A stretch of DNA of 64,000 nucleotides, taken from NCBI RefSeq assembly GCF_027579695.1, contig NC_083596.1, positions 49,909,257 through 49,973,256 of the forward strand, in the 5' to 3' direction. The notes beneath the pieces were generated by a model that made no database searches, had not been told where the DNA came from, and worked only from the letters and a program-made list of their open reading frames with translations. How positions within the stretch are numbered: the first letter of the stretch is position 1; the number at the start of each line of letters is the position of its first letter. Shown in pieces: positions 1 through 10,453 of the stretch. Source of the DNA: Neoarius graeffei (taxonomy: Eukaryota; Chordata; Actinopteri; Siluriformes; Ariidae). The translations under genes were made by a program, and so were the position numbers.

Positions 1-131
1 CCGCCCCCAAATCAGTCTGATCAGTTTAACTCCACTGTTGAGAAATTTTACATTGAAAATAAACAGCCAGCCTGATGTTCAAACACCACATTTCTGGGCG
101 AAAGAATAAAACGACTGGGCGTGACACTCAC

Positions 132-2750
132 ATAGACTCCACCTCCCAGACATGCCGCTCCCACCAGCACAAAGTACACGGCGTTGTCCCCGCCTCCTCC
201 CAGTGGACCGGATGACATGTGGGTCTGTGGTGCGAATGCCGGCCTCCTGTCATGCCTCAGCACTGCAGAAACAAACACCACGACAATTTAAAGCTGGAGG
301 ACTCTCACACTGCAGCTCCACAAGCCAGTCAACTCTTCTCAAAGTGAGTCATTTCATTTGACTCGACTTTTTTGGCTCCCAAAATCATTTGATTCATTGC
401 CATTTTGTACCAAGCTTGTGATATTTTCACCAGTAAGAAGTTTTTCTGAGTTTGTGCGTGTGCATGCGTGTTCGCACGAGACGGACATCAGGTAACAAGG
501 ACAGGCTGCTTCCCAGCAATGACACGGACCTTGATAAGACCACAATAATGAGTTCATATGTGCAGGACAAAGTGGAGAACATTATTTTAAAACCTTAAAG
601 CCTTTAAAACCTCATCATCTTTAAAAAGTCTACAGAACCCAAATATTTTAACACATCTTTAGAACCTCAATGCATATACGACATTCTAGAACATTAGTGC
701 AATTAGAACCTAACTGTCTTTAAAATATTTTAGAACCTGAATGTCTTTAGTGAGACCTTAGTCCTGCTCGAGAGCCTTAGTGTCTTTATACCATTTTAGA
801 AACTTTGTGTCTTTAGCGAGACCCTAATATTGCTCTAGTACTTTTGTGTCTACTGAGATCCATTAAACCTTAATGTCTTTAAAACCAGTTTAGAACCTTT
901 CTCTAGAGAAACCCAATTACTACTCTCGAACCTGTCTTAACATTTAGAACATTAGTGTCTCAAGAGAAACCCAAGCAGTACTCAAGAGCCTTAGTGTCTC
1001 CAGAGAAACTCTAGTATGACTCTAGAACCTCACTGTTTCCAGAACATTAGTGTCTCTAGAGAAACCCAAGTAAGACTCTCAAACCTTACTGTCTACAGAA
1101 CATTTAGAACATTAGTGCCTCTAGAGAAACCCCAAGTACTATTCTAGAGCCTAAGTGTCTCCAGAGAAACCCTAGTACTACTCTAGAACCTTACTGTCTA
1201 CAGAACATTAGTGCCTCTAGAGAAACCCCAAGTACTATTCTAGAGCGTTAGTGTCTCCAGAGAAACCCTAGTACTACTCTAGAACCTTACTGTCTCCAGA
1301 ACATTAGTGTCTTGAGAGAAACCCAAGTACTGCTCTAGAACCTTACTGTCTTAAGATCAGTGGCATCTCTAGAGAAACCTTAGTACTTACTACTCTACAA
1401 CCTTACGGTCTCCAGAACATCAGAGAAACCCAAGTATGACTCTCGAACCTTACTGTCTACAGAATTTTAGTGTCTTCAGAGAAACCCTAGTATGACTCTA
1501 GAACCTTTCTGTTTCCAGAATATTAGTGTCGCGAGAGAAACCCAAGTACTGCTCTAGAACCTTACTGTCTTAAGATCAGTGGCGTCTCTAGAGAAACCTT
1601 AGTACTACTCTACAACCTTACTGTCTCCAGAACATCAGAGAAACCCAAGTACAACTCTCGAACCTTACTGTCTACAGAACTTTAGTGTCTCCAGATAAAC
1701 CCTAGTACTACTCTAGAACCTTCCTGTTTCCAGAATATTAGTGTCACGAGAAAAACCCAAGTACTGCTCTAGAACCTTAGTGTCTTAAGATCAGTGGTGT
1801 CTCTACAGAAGCCCAAGTACTACTCTCGAACCTTACTGTCTCCAGAACATTAGCATCTGTAAAGAAACCCAAGTACTGCTCTAGAACCGTACTGCCTCCA
1901 GAACATTAGTGTCTCTAGTAAAACCCTAGCACTGCTCTAGAGCCTTAGTGTCTCCAGAGAAACCCAAGTACAACTCTCGAACCGGACTGTCTACAGAACT
2001 TTAGTGTCTCCAGAGAAACCCTAATATGACTCTAGAACCTTCCTGTTCCCTGAACATTAGTGTCGTGAGAGAAACCCAAGTACTGCTCTAGAACCTTAGT
2101 GTCTTAAGATCAGTGGTGTCTCTACAGAAGCCCAAGTACTACTCTCAAACCTTACTGTCTCCAGAACATTAGCATCTGTAGAGAAACCTGCTCTAGAACA
2201 TTAGTGTCTCTAGTAAAACCCGAGCACTGCTCTAGAGCCTTAGTGTCTTCAGAGAAACCCTAATATGACTCTAGAACCTTCCTGTTTCCAGAACATTAGT
2301 GTCTTGAGAGAAACCCAAGTACTGCTCTAGAACCTTACTGTCTCTGGGATGCCTTAAACCTGAATGTCCTTAGCTGTTCTTTCGAACCTGTTTCAATGCT
2401 TAGTGCCTGCACAACACTTTTGTGGGTTCTAGAACCTTTAGTCCACTCGCTGTCCCTGAGCTTCTTATCAGCACAAACTTGTTTGAGGTCGTTAATGAAC
2501 TGACCGCGGCTGTAGCCCGCAGTTAGCCCGTTCTACAGGAGATGAGGTGCTCCTGGGTTCTGCTGTTAGCAGTTTAGCCGCAGATGCTAATGAATGAAGT
2601 GCGGCTCTGAAGTTAAACTGACAGCTCAGTTAGCTGGCTAACACACATCCACCGACACTCACGCGCTCTCTTCCCGGTTTGCCGACACAGCGTTGAGGAG
2701 GCTCGCGCCACCGGGGCCAGTTTATTCCACACCGCTCTGCACCGGAACAT
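132..2750 (-). CDS. mgarp-like mitochondrial membrane protein, 5' part (two exons; continues off the left edge)
   Basis: Two coding exons are supported. Exon 1 (2750-2663) starts with an ATG and encodes a basic, acid-free N-terminus (MFRCRAVWNKLAPVARASST...) typical of a mitochondrial presequence. It ends at a GTGAGTG donor after 29 codons plus one base. Exon 2 (262-132) follows a TTTGTTTCTGCAG acceptor in matching phase and ends in phase 0 at a GTGAGTG donor. It encodes a Gly-rich stretch, then a single membrane-span segment (NAVYFVLVGAACLGGGVY). Presequence, Met-Ser-Ser, Gly-rich linker and tyrosine-rich span followed by Gly-Gly resemble the N-terminus of MGARP (HUMMR), a mitochondrial protein linked to organelle transport. 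The Glu-rich C-terminus expected of MGARP would lie outside the window. Another small mitochondrial membrane protein is possible. Exon structure is well supported; family name is tentative. Confidence 0.6.
585..2440. repeat. minisatellite, about 56-bp unit, in the intron of the mgarp-like gene
   Basis: About thirty imperfect copies of a phrase built from TCTAGAACCTTACTGTCTCC, AGAACATTAGTGTCTC and TAGAGAAACCCAAGTACTGC. The edges (585-760 and 2345-2440) are more diverged. Copies vary by small indels and by swapped sub-blocks, as expected from unequal exchange. No gene is seen inside. Confidence 0.9.
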
Positions 2751-2870
2751 CGCAGCTCGAGTTTATTTACAGCGCACTAACTACAGATCACAAACTCCTC
2801 GCGCGCCGCCACCAGGTCCTCACAAGGCCGGTGTGACGTGTTAACGTGAGGGATCACCGTCACCATCCTG
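2640..2870 (-). promoter_or_regulatory. CpG-rich 5' region of the mgarp-like gene
   Basis: GC- and CpG-rich block covering the first coding exon and its presumed 5' UTR. It stands out from the AT-rich sequence to its right. No TATA box is obvious. The start site cannot be fixed from sequence. Confidence 0.45.
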
Positions 2871-3260
2871 CACCCATAGGACCCCGTTTTGTCGTCGCCT
2901 TTAAGTTTGCCTGATTAAAAATCAAAACCGTTAACGAGCAAATAACCACGGATTACATTGCTAATGTAGACGTAGCTACACTTATATTGATTTTTTTTCC
3001 ACCAATACTTCATACTAGCTCTATATACTTTTTCTCTCTTGCAATAAATTGATTGAATGTGCAAGCGAATGGACGATTTTCCCGAATGTGGTTAAAAATG
3101 TTTGCTCCTGGACACTAACTCTTAAAGTACATTAATTTTACACGACAGATGTTTAAATCAAAATAAATTAAATGAATATCCGATAACTTTTTTTTAACCA
3201 GGCATGTATACGCCATCCTAAATTATCAGTCTTTCCTCCCGGAGAGTTTGACAGGCGGCT
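2871..3260. other. AT-rich non-coding stretch
   Basis: No exon, repeat or transposon signature is recognised here. It separates the CpG-rich 5' region of the mgarp-like gene from the CCAAT cluster. Confidence 0.4.
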
Positions 3261-3264
3261 CAGA

Positions 3265-3530
3265 GCTGTCCAATGAGAGTCAGCCAGTCTCTGATTCCTC
3301 CAATGAGATTGAGACAGGAAGCGAGGGGGTGCAGGATGGTTGAAGGTTTCAGAAGACTCGACAACACCAAAGATGTTCTTTAGGTCATTGGAAATTTGTG
3401 TGCAGAAACTTCCGGGTTCTGATCCCAGCCCGCCTTCCGTTGGCTCTCATTTGCTGTTGTTCTTGCGCACCGTTCACCCATTGGCTGATTTCATGTTCGA
3501 TAATAAAATTCCGTTTGTCATTGGTGGACT
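3265..3530. promoter_or_regulatory. cluster of five CCAAT boxes
   Basis: Five CCAAT pentamers lie within about 260 bp: CCAATGAG twice on the + strand (near 3270 and 3300), and TTGGCTCTC, CATTGGCTG and CATTGGTGG in the reverse sense (near 3440, 3478, 3520). Such spacing is typical of NF-Y-bound promoters. It lies 500-800 bp upstream of the mgarp-like start codon, so it may serve that gene or an unseen divergent transcript. Confidence 0.4.
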
Positions 3531-3589
3531 GATAGTTTATAGAACTTTTTTTTTTTCCATGTATGCTAAAGGTCAAGTCGATGGATAAT

Positions 3590-4297
3590 CTGGAATTGGT
3601 TATTTTTTAAATGGAGGCTGCATGTAGGTTATTTGCATTTATAGTATTAACTGCTGCGAGTAGAGAAAAGGGGAAAAAAGGCATTTTTTAAATGGAAATT
3701 TCATAAAATCATTATTTACTATTTAAAAATTCTGATGTATTATTTCAAATTTCTAACATCTTATATCACAATTCTAGTTTACGAACTCAAAATTTTTACT
3801 CATTGACTCATCTGTCTGTCTTATGAGTCTGTTTTCTTTATGTCTTGTTTCTCTTTCTTTCATGAACTTTTTTGTTTGTTTGTTTGTTTGTTTGTTGCAG
3901 CATATTATGTTTTTAACTCGTTGTAGACCTCTTTGTATTTTACAAAATTATATGAAAATACTCATTAGTATATGGTGTCTGTGTTAACTGTCATTTATAA
4001 ATAATCACATTCAGAATTAATGGTGGTGATGGGGCGTAATTTTGGGTAGGGACGCTAGGGACGTGTCCCTACCAATATTCAGCTGCTACTGTGTAATCAC
4101 GATCAATAAAACCGATGTCCTAACCTGAGCAATGATTATATGGCACACAAAGGGTTAAATGTATGACACTGCTAATAATCCCCCCTCTAACGTAGATATA
4201 CATTCTCTGATTAGCTACCTGTTTCTCGCTAACTTACATGGTTGGCTATCCCAGCTGTCACTCCATCTGCTGTAAAAGCAGCACACTTCCCACAGCA
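3590..4297. other. AT-rich non-coding DNA with a (TTTG)n run and transposon-like edges
   Basis: A (TTTG)n run sits near 3868-3896. From about 4045 the sequence resembles a hAT-type end (GGGACGCTAGGGACGTGTCC). The sequence either side of the later hAT insertion (4200-4297 and 6641-6840) seems to be one older, proline-rich, possibly transposon-derived stretch. No intact gene is seen. Confidence 0.35.
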
Positions 4298-4667
4298 GCC
4301 GTGACCTGGCCCGCCGACAGGGGGGGGACAAACGGGTATGTTGTCCCGGGCCCAGGAATGGGGAGGGCCCAGAACTGGGGTCTCATGAAGTTGCGATTAT
4401 TTTTATTTCATTTCAAAATGTGTTGATTTGGGGGAGAAATGTGCTATGCAGGGCTGTGAAATTTCTGCGGATTCGTGGAATTCCGCGGATTCTGTCGCGA
4501 AAAATATAATCTTCACAAAATGTCTATTTTTGCATTAAAAATCATGGGGGGGGGGGGGGGTGTCTAGTCGGTTTTAATCGCCTTGCACGAGACCGGCGGC
4601 TCAATACAGCCGGACTCGCGGAGTTTTATGCCAGCTGAGCGTGGAACACGTCTTGACTGCGACTCAG

Positions 4668-4779
4668 CAGTGTTGCCAGATTGGGCGGTTTCCCGCCCAG
4701 TTGGGCGGTTTCAAGTGCATTTTGGTGGGTTTTGAACATATTTTGGGCTGGAAAACATCAGCAGTATCTGGCAACACTG
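4668..4779. mobile_element. 112-bp MITE nested in the CAGGGCTGTGAAATT element
   Basis: Inverted ends CAGTGTTGCCAGAT and ATCTGGCAACACTG flank an interior with the GGGCGGTTT phrase repeated. A perfect 5-bp TSD, CTCAG, lies at 4663-4667 and 4780-4784. Confidence 0.8.
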
Positions 4780-4878
4780 CTCAGGAGTGCATGACAGAGC
4801 TAAAAATAGCTATTGCGTGACCTGGCACCGCGTACGTGAATTTTGTACTTACAGGGTGTAAGATCAGACATAGTTAAG

Positions 4879-5022
4879 ATGCCATCAAAAAGGAAAGCTA
4901 AAGAGGTGTTTGAGAGAGATGCAAAGAGGGCTAGAAAAGAACACACAGACAGACTGAAGGAAAAGATGAAAAAGAACAAGTTTGCAAAACTGAAAGAGAT
5001 GGTGTTAAAGAAAAGAAAATGA
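4879..5022 (+). CDS. 47-residue Lys/Arg-rich reading frame inside a transposon (uncertain)
   Basis: An ATG-initiated frame encodes a highly charged peptide (MPSKRKAKEVFERDAKRARK...) ending in KKRK. Composition suggests a nuclear localisation or nucleic-acid-binding segment, or a short coiled coil. It lies between the nested MITE and the right end of its host transposon. It may be a first exon or remnant of that transposon's protein. Function not recognised; it may not be translated. Confidence 0.25.
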   Translation: MPSKRKAKEVFERDAKRARKEHTDRLKEKMKKNKFAKLKEMVLKKRK

Positions 5023-5907
5023 AAAGACTTTCATTAGATGCTGTTTGACAGACTATGAACATTTTGTAAATAGCTTTAATAGAGGAATGCAAATACTATA
5101 GAACTAATAACTAATAGCCTTACTGAAAGATGAATTGAAAGAAATAGCTGGGAGTGATGCAAAGAGGAATAGAAGGAGCCAGAAGTAAAAGAAAAGATGT
5201 AAATAATATATTAGATAAGAAACATTAGGTTTTTTAAAACTTTTGCTCTGTAGACAAGAGACGTTGTGACAGATTCTTGGAAAAAGCCAGGACATAATAC
5301 AAGAATTAAGTGTAATTTGGAAGACAACAGGTATCTCTCACTTAAATATTGAGCATGATTTTTCACAGTCATTTTGAAAGGCCCATCAAAGTTTTCTTTT
5401 ATTAACATTTCTTTAAATTGTTATTTACACATTTTTTTTACTTTTATTTTAATTAAGAGATAAAATACATAGGCACTTATTAGATATTTTAAGGTATTTT
5501 ACATGGATCTTTCATTTTAAAAGAGAAAACTGTTGATAGGTATTTTATCTGGCAAAATGAAGACCAAGACTCGTCAAATATTTACTTGTTGAGATCAGTT
5601 TTTTACTTGCAGGAAATGCTCAGAATACACCATAACACCTAAAATGGCTTGGTGTCTGGGGCCCTGCGGGCCCCAGACTCCCCCTTTTCCTCGGATTTCT
5701 TATTTACAATTTCACAGCCCTGGCTATATTTGCATTCAATAAATGATTTCTAGATCTTTTGCCTTTATTATCTTTTAAAAAGGCGTCAAGAACCCCCTAC
5801 CACCCCTAATGCAAAAATGGTTTTGTCTGACTCTTTGATTAAGGGGGAAAAAACGACATAGTTCGATCATAGCGCTTCGACAATTGGCGTGCGTGCCATT
5901 TGCCAAC

Positions 5908-6045
5908 ATGCACAAGTCAGGAGCCCAGAAAAGAGAAAAAGAGAGGAAGAAACCAAGAGACTCAGGGGCTCACTGCATAAATATTTTTAAAAAGATTCGG
6001 ATGATGCAGCAGGTACTAGCAAAGGCAGTGGGGCAGCTGAGCCAG
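5908..6045 (+). pseudogene. hAT transposase first-exon remnant (KSGAQKR-type N-terminus)
   Basis: The frame starts MHKSGAQKREKERKK, a Lys/Arg-rich start seen in hAT transposases with a BED/TTF-type zinc finger. A downstream frame reads DDAAGTSKGSGAAEP, also typical of this N-terminal linker, so the exon carries a frameshift between the two parts. It ends at a GTAAGA donor at 6046. The rest of the transposase was not found in the element. Confidence 0.55.
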
Positions 6046-6284
6046 GTAAGAACAGCCAACTTTTTCCAGCCCCGTAAAGTAACCCCAACCAAGGCACGCA
6101 CGGCATGCAATTCATGTTACAAACGAGGGGAGAGCAAGTCACACTGAACACCATATCAAACGCACAGGGCATTGAACCATTTCATAACCACAACGGCTTA
6201 ATAACATTGTGTTTCATATATCTGATTGAAGCTAAAATGAAATGGTTGTTGACCGGTTGAACGTTTTTAAATACCTGTCATTTA

Positions 6285-6512
6285 ACCCTTTGGTGACTGA
6301 CCCCTTGAAAATGGTTCCTCCAGGAACGATGACGTTTCAGTTGTCAAGACAACGGAAAAACTAAAATACAAAAACAGAAAGATACGTCACAATGCTCTTG
6401 TGCACAAAACAAAATGCTCTTGTATTTGTATTTTAGTTTTTCCGTTGTCTTGACAACTGAAATGTCATGGTTCCTGGAGGAACCATTTTCAAGGGGTCAG
6501 TCACCAAAGGGT
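6285..6512. mobile_element. palindromic MITE, about 95-bp arms
   Basis: Two arms starting ACCCTTTGGTGACTGACC read towards each other and match over roughly 95 bp with only a few mismatches, around a short loop. TTTA flanks both sides. Inserted near the right end of the hAT. Confidence 0.8.
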
Positions 6513-7185
6513 TTTAAGGGTTGGAGTGAGTAGAGACTGGGATAAGAGAGGTGGGTGTGTGTGTGGGTTGGCCCGGGGGGGCCCATTCAGAGCATTTTGT
6601 CCCGGGCCCAGCCAAAGCTGTCAGCGGTCCTGGCCGTGACTACCCGCCCATCAACCCGCCGTATCTCACACGTACACACCTGGCCTACCCCACGCACCCC
6701 CCACTCTCTGTCAGCCTACAAACTGAGCTGGACTTCGATGTCCATGCATGCTTGCCCTACTCGCATGCTGACTTGAGTATCATGGATGACATTCGTTCAT
6801 TCTTCTTCAAAGTCAAGAATGTAAGTGCAGGGTTTCCGTCGAGCTTTAAAAACTCAACAAAATCCTTTTGATGTATGGAAACCCTTGTCTGTGAAGATTC
6901 TCAATCATCCAGGTCATAGTAAACTGTGGGTGGTAGAAAAGGGCAACTGGACTTGCTTGAAGATTCTTGAAAACGTTTCACCTCTCGTCCAAAAGGCTTC
7001 CTCAGTTCTGTCTGACTAATAGGGAGTATCAGATATTTATCCTCTCCTGGCTCAGAATCAGAATCAGAATTCTGATGACCAGCTCATCTAAGGTGTCACT
7101 GAGGCATCATGTTGGTGTGGGTCGCTGGAGGCTGGGTGTGAATGGCGAGTCATTAGGGTGATCAAAGGATTGCCCGTTAGGGTGA

Positions 7186-8817
7186 TCAATGGCAATCTGA
7201 CTCTCTCTGTCCTCCTGTGAAAACAGCTGGGTCCTGGCGTACACCCAGCCGTCTGGGAAGAGTGTCCAAGACCACCTTGTAGATGGTTGACAAATGATGT
7301 CTTAGACCCCCACCTCTGTTCAGTGATGGCCGTTCCAGGTTTACAAAAATGGCTTCTTTGACTCCTCGCTCATACCAACGATCCTCTCTGGCTAAAATGC
7401 GTACGTCACAATCCCGAAATGAGTGTCCTTCATTGTTAAGATGAATGTAGACAGCCGAGTCCTGGCCTGAGGAGCTGGCTCTCCTGTGTTGGGCCAAGCG
7501 CCTGTATAGCGGTTGCCTCGTCTCCCCAATATACGAATTTGTGCAATTCTCACTGCACTGAACTGCATACACCACGTTGTCCTGTCCGTGTCTGGGCACT
7601 CCGTCCCCAGGGCGGACCAGTCCCTGCCCCAGGGTGTCACTGGGTCCGAAATGTACCGGAATGTTGTGCTTGTAGAAGATCCTCCCGAGCCTCCCAGACA
7701 GACCAGAAACGCAGGGAACGACAATGTTCTTGCGTTTGTTCCTGTTATCATCCTTGTCAGTTATGTTCCTTTTTATGCTCTTTAGGAAAGCCCAGTTGGG
7801 ATAACCGCAATTCTGAAGTGCTTTCTTGATATGGTTCTGCTCCTTCTCTTTTCCCTCTAATGTTGTAGGAATGTTCTGAGCCCTGTGTTGCAAGGTCCTA
7901 ATGACCCCCAATTTATGTTCCAGTGGGTGGTGAGAGTCGAAAAGTAGGTACTGGTCTGTGTGTGTGGGTTTCCGGTAGACCTCGATACTAAGGCTTCTGT
8001 CTTGTCTAATGTGTACATCACAATCCAAGAAGGCTAGATTATTCCCACTGACATCCTCCCGAGTGAAGTTGATGTTGCTATCCACTGCATTGATGTGTTT
8101 CGAGAAAGCTTCCACCTCCTGGATTTTGATTTTAACCCAAGTATCATCCACGTATCTAAACCAATGGCTGGGAGCAACTCCTGCAAAAGTGGTCAAAGCT
8201 ATATGTTCCACTTCCTCCATGTATAAATTAGCCACAATAGGGGACACTGGTGATCCCATGGCGCATCCATGCTTCTGTCTGTAGAAACTTTCATTAAACT
8301 GGAAATAAGTGGTAGTCAGGCAGAGGTCAAGCAGGGTGCAAATCTGATCCGTGGTGAGTTTCGTTCTATCCAGTAAGGAGCTATCCTGAAGGAGTCGTTT
8401 TCTTACAGATTCGACTGCTTCTGTGGTGGGAATGCAGGTGAACAGAGAAGTGACATCGTAGGAAACCATGGTTTCATCTGAATCTAGTTTGAGGTCTGCA
8501 ACTTTAGAAGCAAAATCTTGGGAATTTTTGACATGATATGGTGTATTCCCAACCAGAGGAGCCAAGATTGTGGCTAGGTGTTTAGCAATGTTATATGTGA
8601 CCGAGTTTATACTGCTGATAATAGGTCTGAGAGGAGCTCCTTCTTTGTGAATCTTGGGGAGTCCGTATATGAGAGGCACGGCTTCCCCAGGGTACAATCT
8701 GTAGTAAAGAGCTCGGTTGATGGCTTGGTCCTTTTCTAGTTGTTGCAAGCAGCTAACAACTTTCTTTTTGTAACCACTTGTGGGGTCCCTCCTCAATGTT
8801 TCATAAGTGGTTGTAAA
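7186..8817 (-). CDS. Penelope-like reverse transcriptase with GIY-YIG endonuclease, left copy (5'-truncated)
   Basis: Open for about 540 codons and lacking the N-terminus. The frame nominally opens at 8835, but the first few residues come from the other arm. RT landmarks in order: YGLPKIHK, motif A YDVTSLFTCIP, motif B AMGSPVSPIVANLYME, motif C YVDD about residue 228, and YRKPTHTDQYL. A GIY-YIG nuclease follows (VVYAV...SYIGETRQPLYRR, about residues 420-445), with a later conserved glutamate (KEAIFVNLERPSLNRG). RT plus C-terminal GIY-YIG is the defining Penelope architecture. It is the fuller copy, as it includes the spacer sequence (FTTTYETLRRDPTSGYKKK). Confidence 0.9.
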   Translation of the reverse strand, partial: FTTTYETLRRDPTSGYKKKVVSCLQQLEKDQAINRALYYRLYPGEAVPLIYGLPKIHKEGAPLRPIISSINSVTYNIAKHLATILAPLVGNTPYHVKNSQDFASKVADLKLDSDETMVSYDVTSLFTCIPTTEAVESVRKRLLQDSSLLDRTKLTTDQICTLLDLCLTTTYFQFNESFYRQKHGCAMGSPVSPIVANLYMEEVEHIALTTFAGVAPSHWFRYVDDTWVKIKIQEVEAFSKHINAVDSNINFTREDVSGNNLAFLDCDVHIRQDRSLSIEVYRKPTHTDQYLLFDSHHPLEHKLGVIRTLQHRAQNIPTTLEGKEKEQNHIKKALQNCGYPNWAFLKSIKRNITDKDDNRNKRKNIVVPCVSGLSGRLGRIFYKHNIPVHFGPSDTLGQGLVRPGDGVPRHGQDNVVYAVQCSENCTNSYIGETRQPLYRRLAQHRRASSSGQDSAVYIHLNNEGHSFRDCDVRILAREDRWYERGVKEAIFVNLERPSLNRGGGLRHHLSTIYKVVLDTLPRRLGVRQDPAVFTGGQRESDCH

Positions 8818-10453
8818 AAAGGACCAAGCCATCAACCGAGCTCTTTACTACAGATTGTACCCTGGGGAAGCCGTGCCTCTCATATACGGACTCCCCAAGA
8901 TTCACAAAGAAGGAGCTCCTCTCAGACCTATTATCAGCAGTATAAACTCGGTCACATATAACATTGCTAAACACCTAGCCACAATCTTGGCTCCTCTGGT
9001 TGGGAATACACCATATCATGTCAAAAATTCCCAAGATTTTGCTTCTAAAGTTGCAGACCTCAAACTAGATTCAGATGAAACCATGGTTTCCTACGATGTC
9101 ACTTCTCTGTTCACCTGCATTCCCACCACAGAAGCAGTCGAATCTGTAAGAAAACGACTCCTTCAGGATAGCTCCTTACTGGATAGAACGAAACTCACCA
9201 CGGATCAGATTTGCACCCTGCTTGACCTCTGCCTGACTACCACTTATTTCCAGTTTAATGAAAGTTTCTACAGACAGAAGCATGGATGCGCCATGGGATC
9301 ACCAGTGTCCCCTATTGTGGCTAATTTATACATGGAGGAAGTGGAACATATAGCTTTGACCACTTTTGCAGGAGTTGCTCCCAGCCATTGGTTTAGATAC
9401 GTGGATGATACTTGGGTTAAAATCAAAATCCAGGAGGTGGAAGCTTTCTCGAAACACATCAATGCAGTGGATAGCAACATCAACTTCACTCGGGAGGATG
9501 TCAGTGGGAATAATCTAGCCTTCTTGGATTGTGATGTACACATTAGACAAGACAGAAGCCTTAGTATCGAGGTCTACCGGAAACCCACACACACAGACCA
9601 GTACCTACTTTTCGACTCTCACCACCCACTGGAACATAAATTGGGGGTCATTAGGACCTTGCAACACAGGGCTCAGAACATTCCTACAACATTAGAGGGA
9701 AAAGAGAAGGAGCAGAACCATATCAAGAAAGCACTTCAGAATTGCGGTTATCCCAACTGGGCTTTCCTAAAGAGCATAAAAAGGAACATAACTGACAAGG
9801 ATGATAACAGGAACAAACGCAAGAACATTGTCGTTCCCTGCGTTTCTGGTCTGTCTGGGAGGCTCGGGAGGATCTTCTACAAGCACAACATTCCGGTACA
9901 TTTCGGACCCAGTGACACCCTGGGGCAGGGACTGGTCCGCCCTGGGGACGGAGTGCCCAGACACGGACAGGACAACGTGGTGTATGCAGTTCAGTGCAGT
10001 GAGAATTGCACAAATTCGTATATTGGGGAGACGAGGCAACCGCTATACAGGCGCTTGGCCCAACACAGGAGAGCCAGCTCCTCAGGCCAGGACTCGGCTG
10101 TCTACATTCATCTTAACAATGAAGGACACTCATTTCGGGATTGTGACGTACGCATTTTAGCCAGAGAGGATCGTTGGTATGAGCGAGGAGTCAAAGAAGC
10201 CATTTTTGTAAACCTGGAACGGCCATCACTGAACAGAGGTGGGGGTCTAAGACATCATTTGTCAACCATCTACAAGGTGGTCTTGGACACTCTTCCCAGA
10301 CGGCTGGGTGTACGCCAGGACCCAGCTGTTTTCGGGGACTCACAGGAGGACAGAGAGAGTCAGATTGCCAGTGATCACCCTAACGGGCAATCCTTTGATC
10401 ACCCTAATGACTCGCCATTCACACCCAGCCTCCAGCGACCCACACCAACATGA
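8818..10453 (+). CDS. Penelope-like reverse transcriptase with GIY-YIG endonuclease, right copy (5'-truncated)
   Basis: The same protein as the opposite arm from KDQAINRALYYRLYPGE onward, open to 10453. It carries YDVTSLF (about residue 96), YVDD (about 198) and the GIY-YIG block (about 390-415). Its C-terminal tail differs from the left copy because of a short insertion after the PAVF codons. It is truncated about 28 residues further in than the left copy. No promoter of its own is recognised. Confidence 0.9.

Larger units (their letters stand above)
4448..5722. mobile_element. DNA transposon with CAGGGCTGTGAAATT terminal inverted repeats
   Basis: The left end CAGGGCTGTGAAATT and right end AATTTCACAGCCCTG form matching inverted repeats about 1.27 kb apart. 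The flanks share GCTAT, a possible TSD. It lies inside the hAT and itself contains a small MITE and a short Lys-rich reading frame. Superfamily not determined. Confidence 0.65.
4306..6632. mobile_element. hAT-superfamily DNA transposon, carrying three further insertions
   Basis: The element is bounded by imperfect terminal inverted repeats (CTGGCCCGCCGACAG on the left; reverse complement of the right end CAGGACCGCTGACAG) and by a perfect 8-bp TSD, GCCGTGAC, at 4298-4305 and 6633-6640. An 8-bp TSD and CAG-type ends are hallmarks of hAT. Part of a transposase first exon survives at 5908-6045. Much of the length is later insertions (4448-5722 and 6285-6512). Non-functional. Confidence 0.8.
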
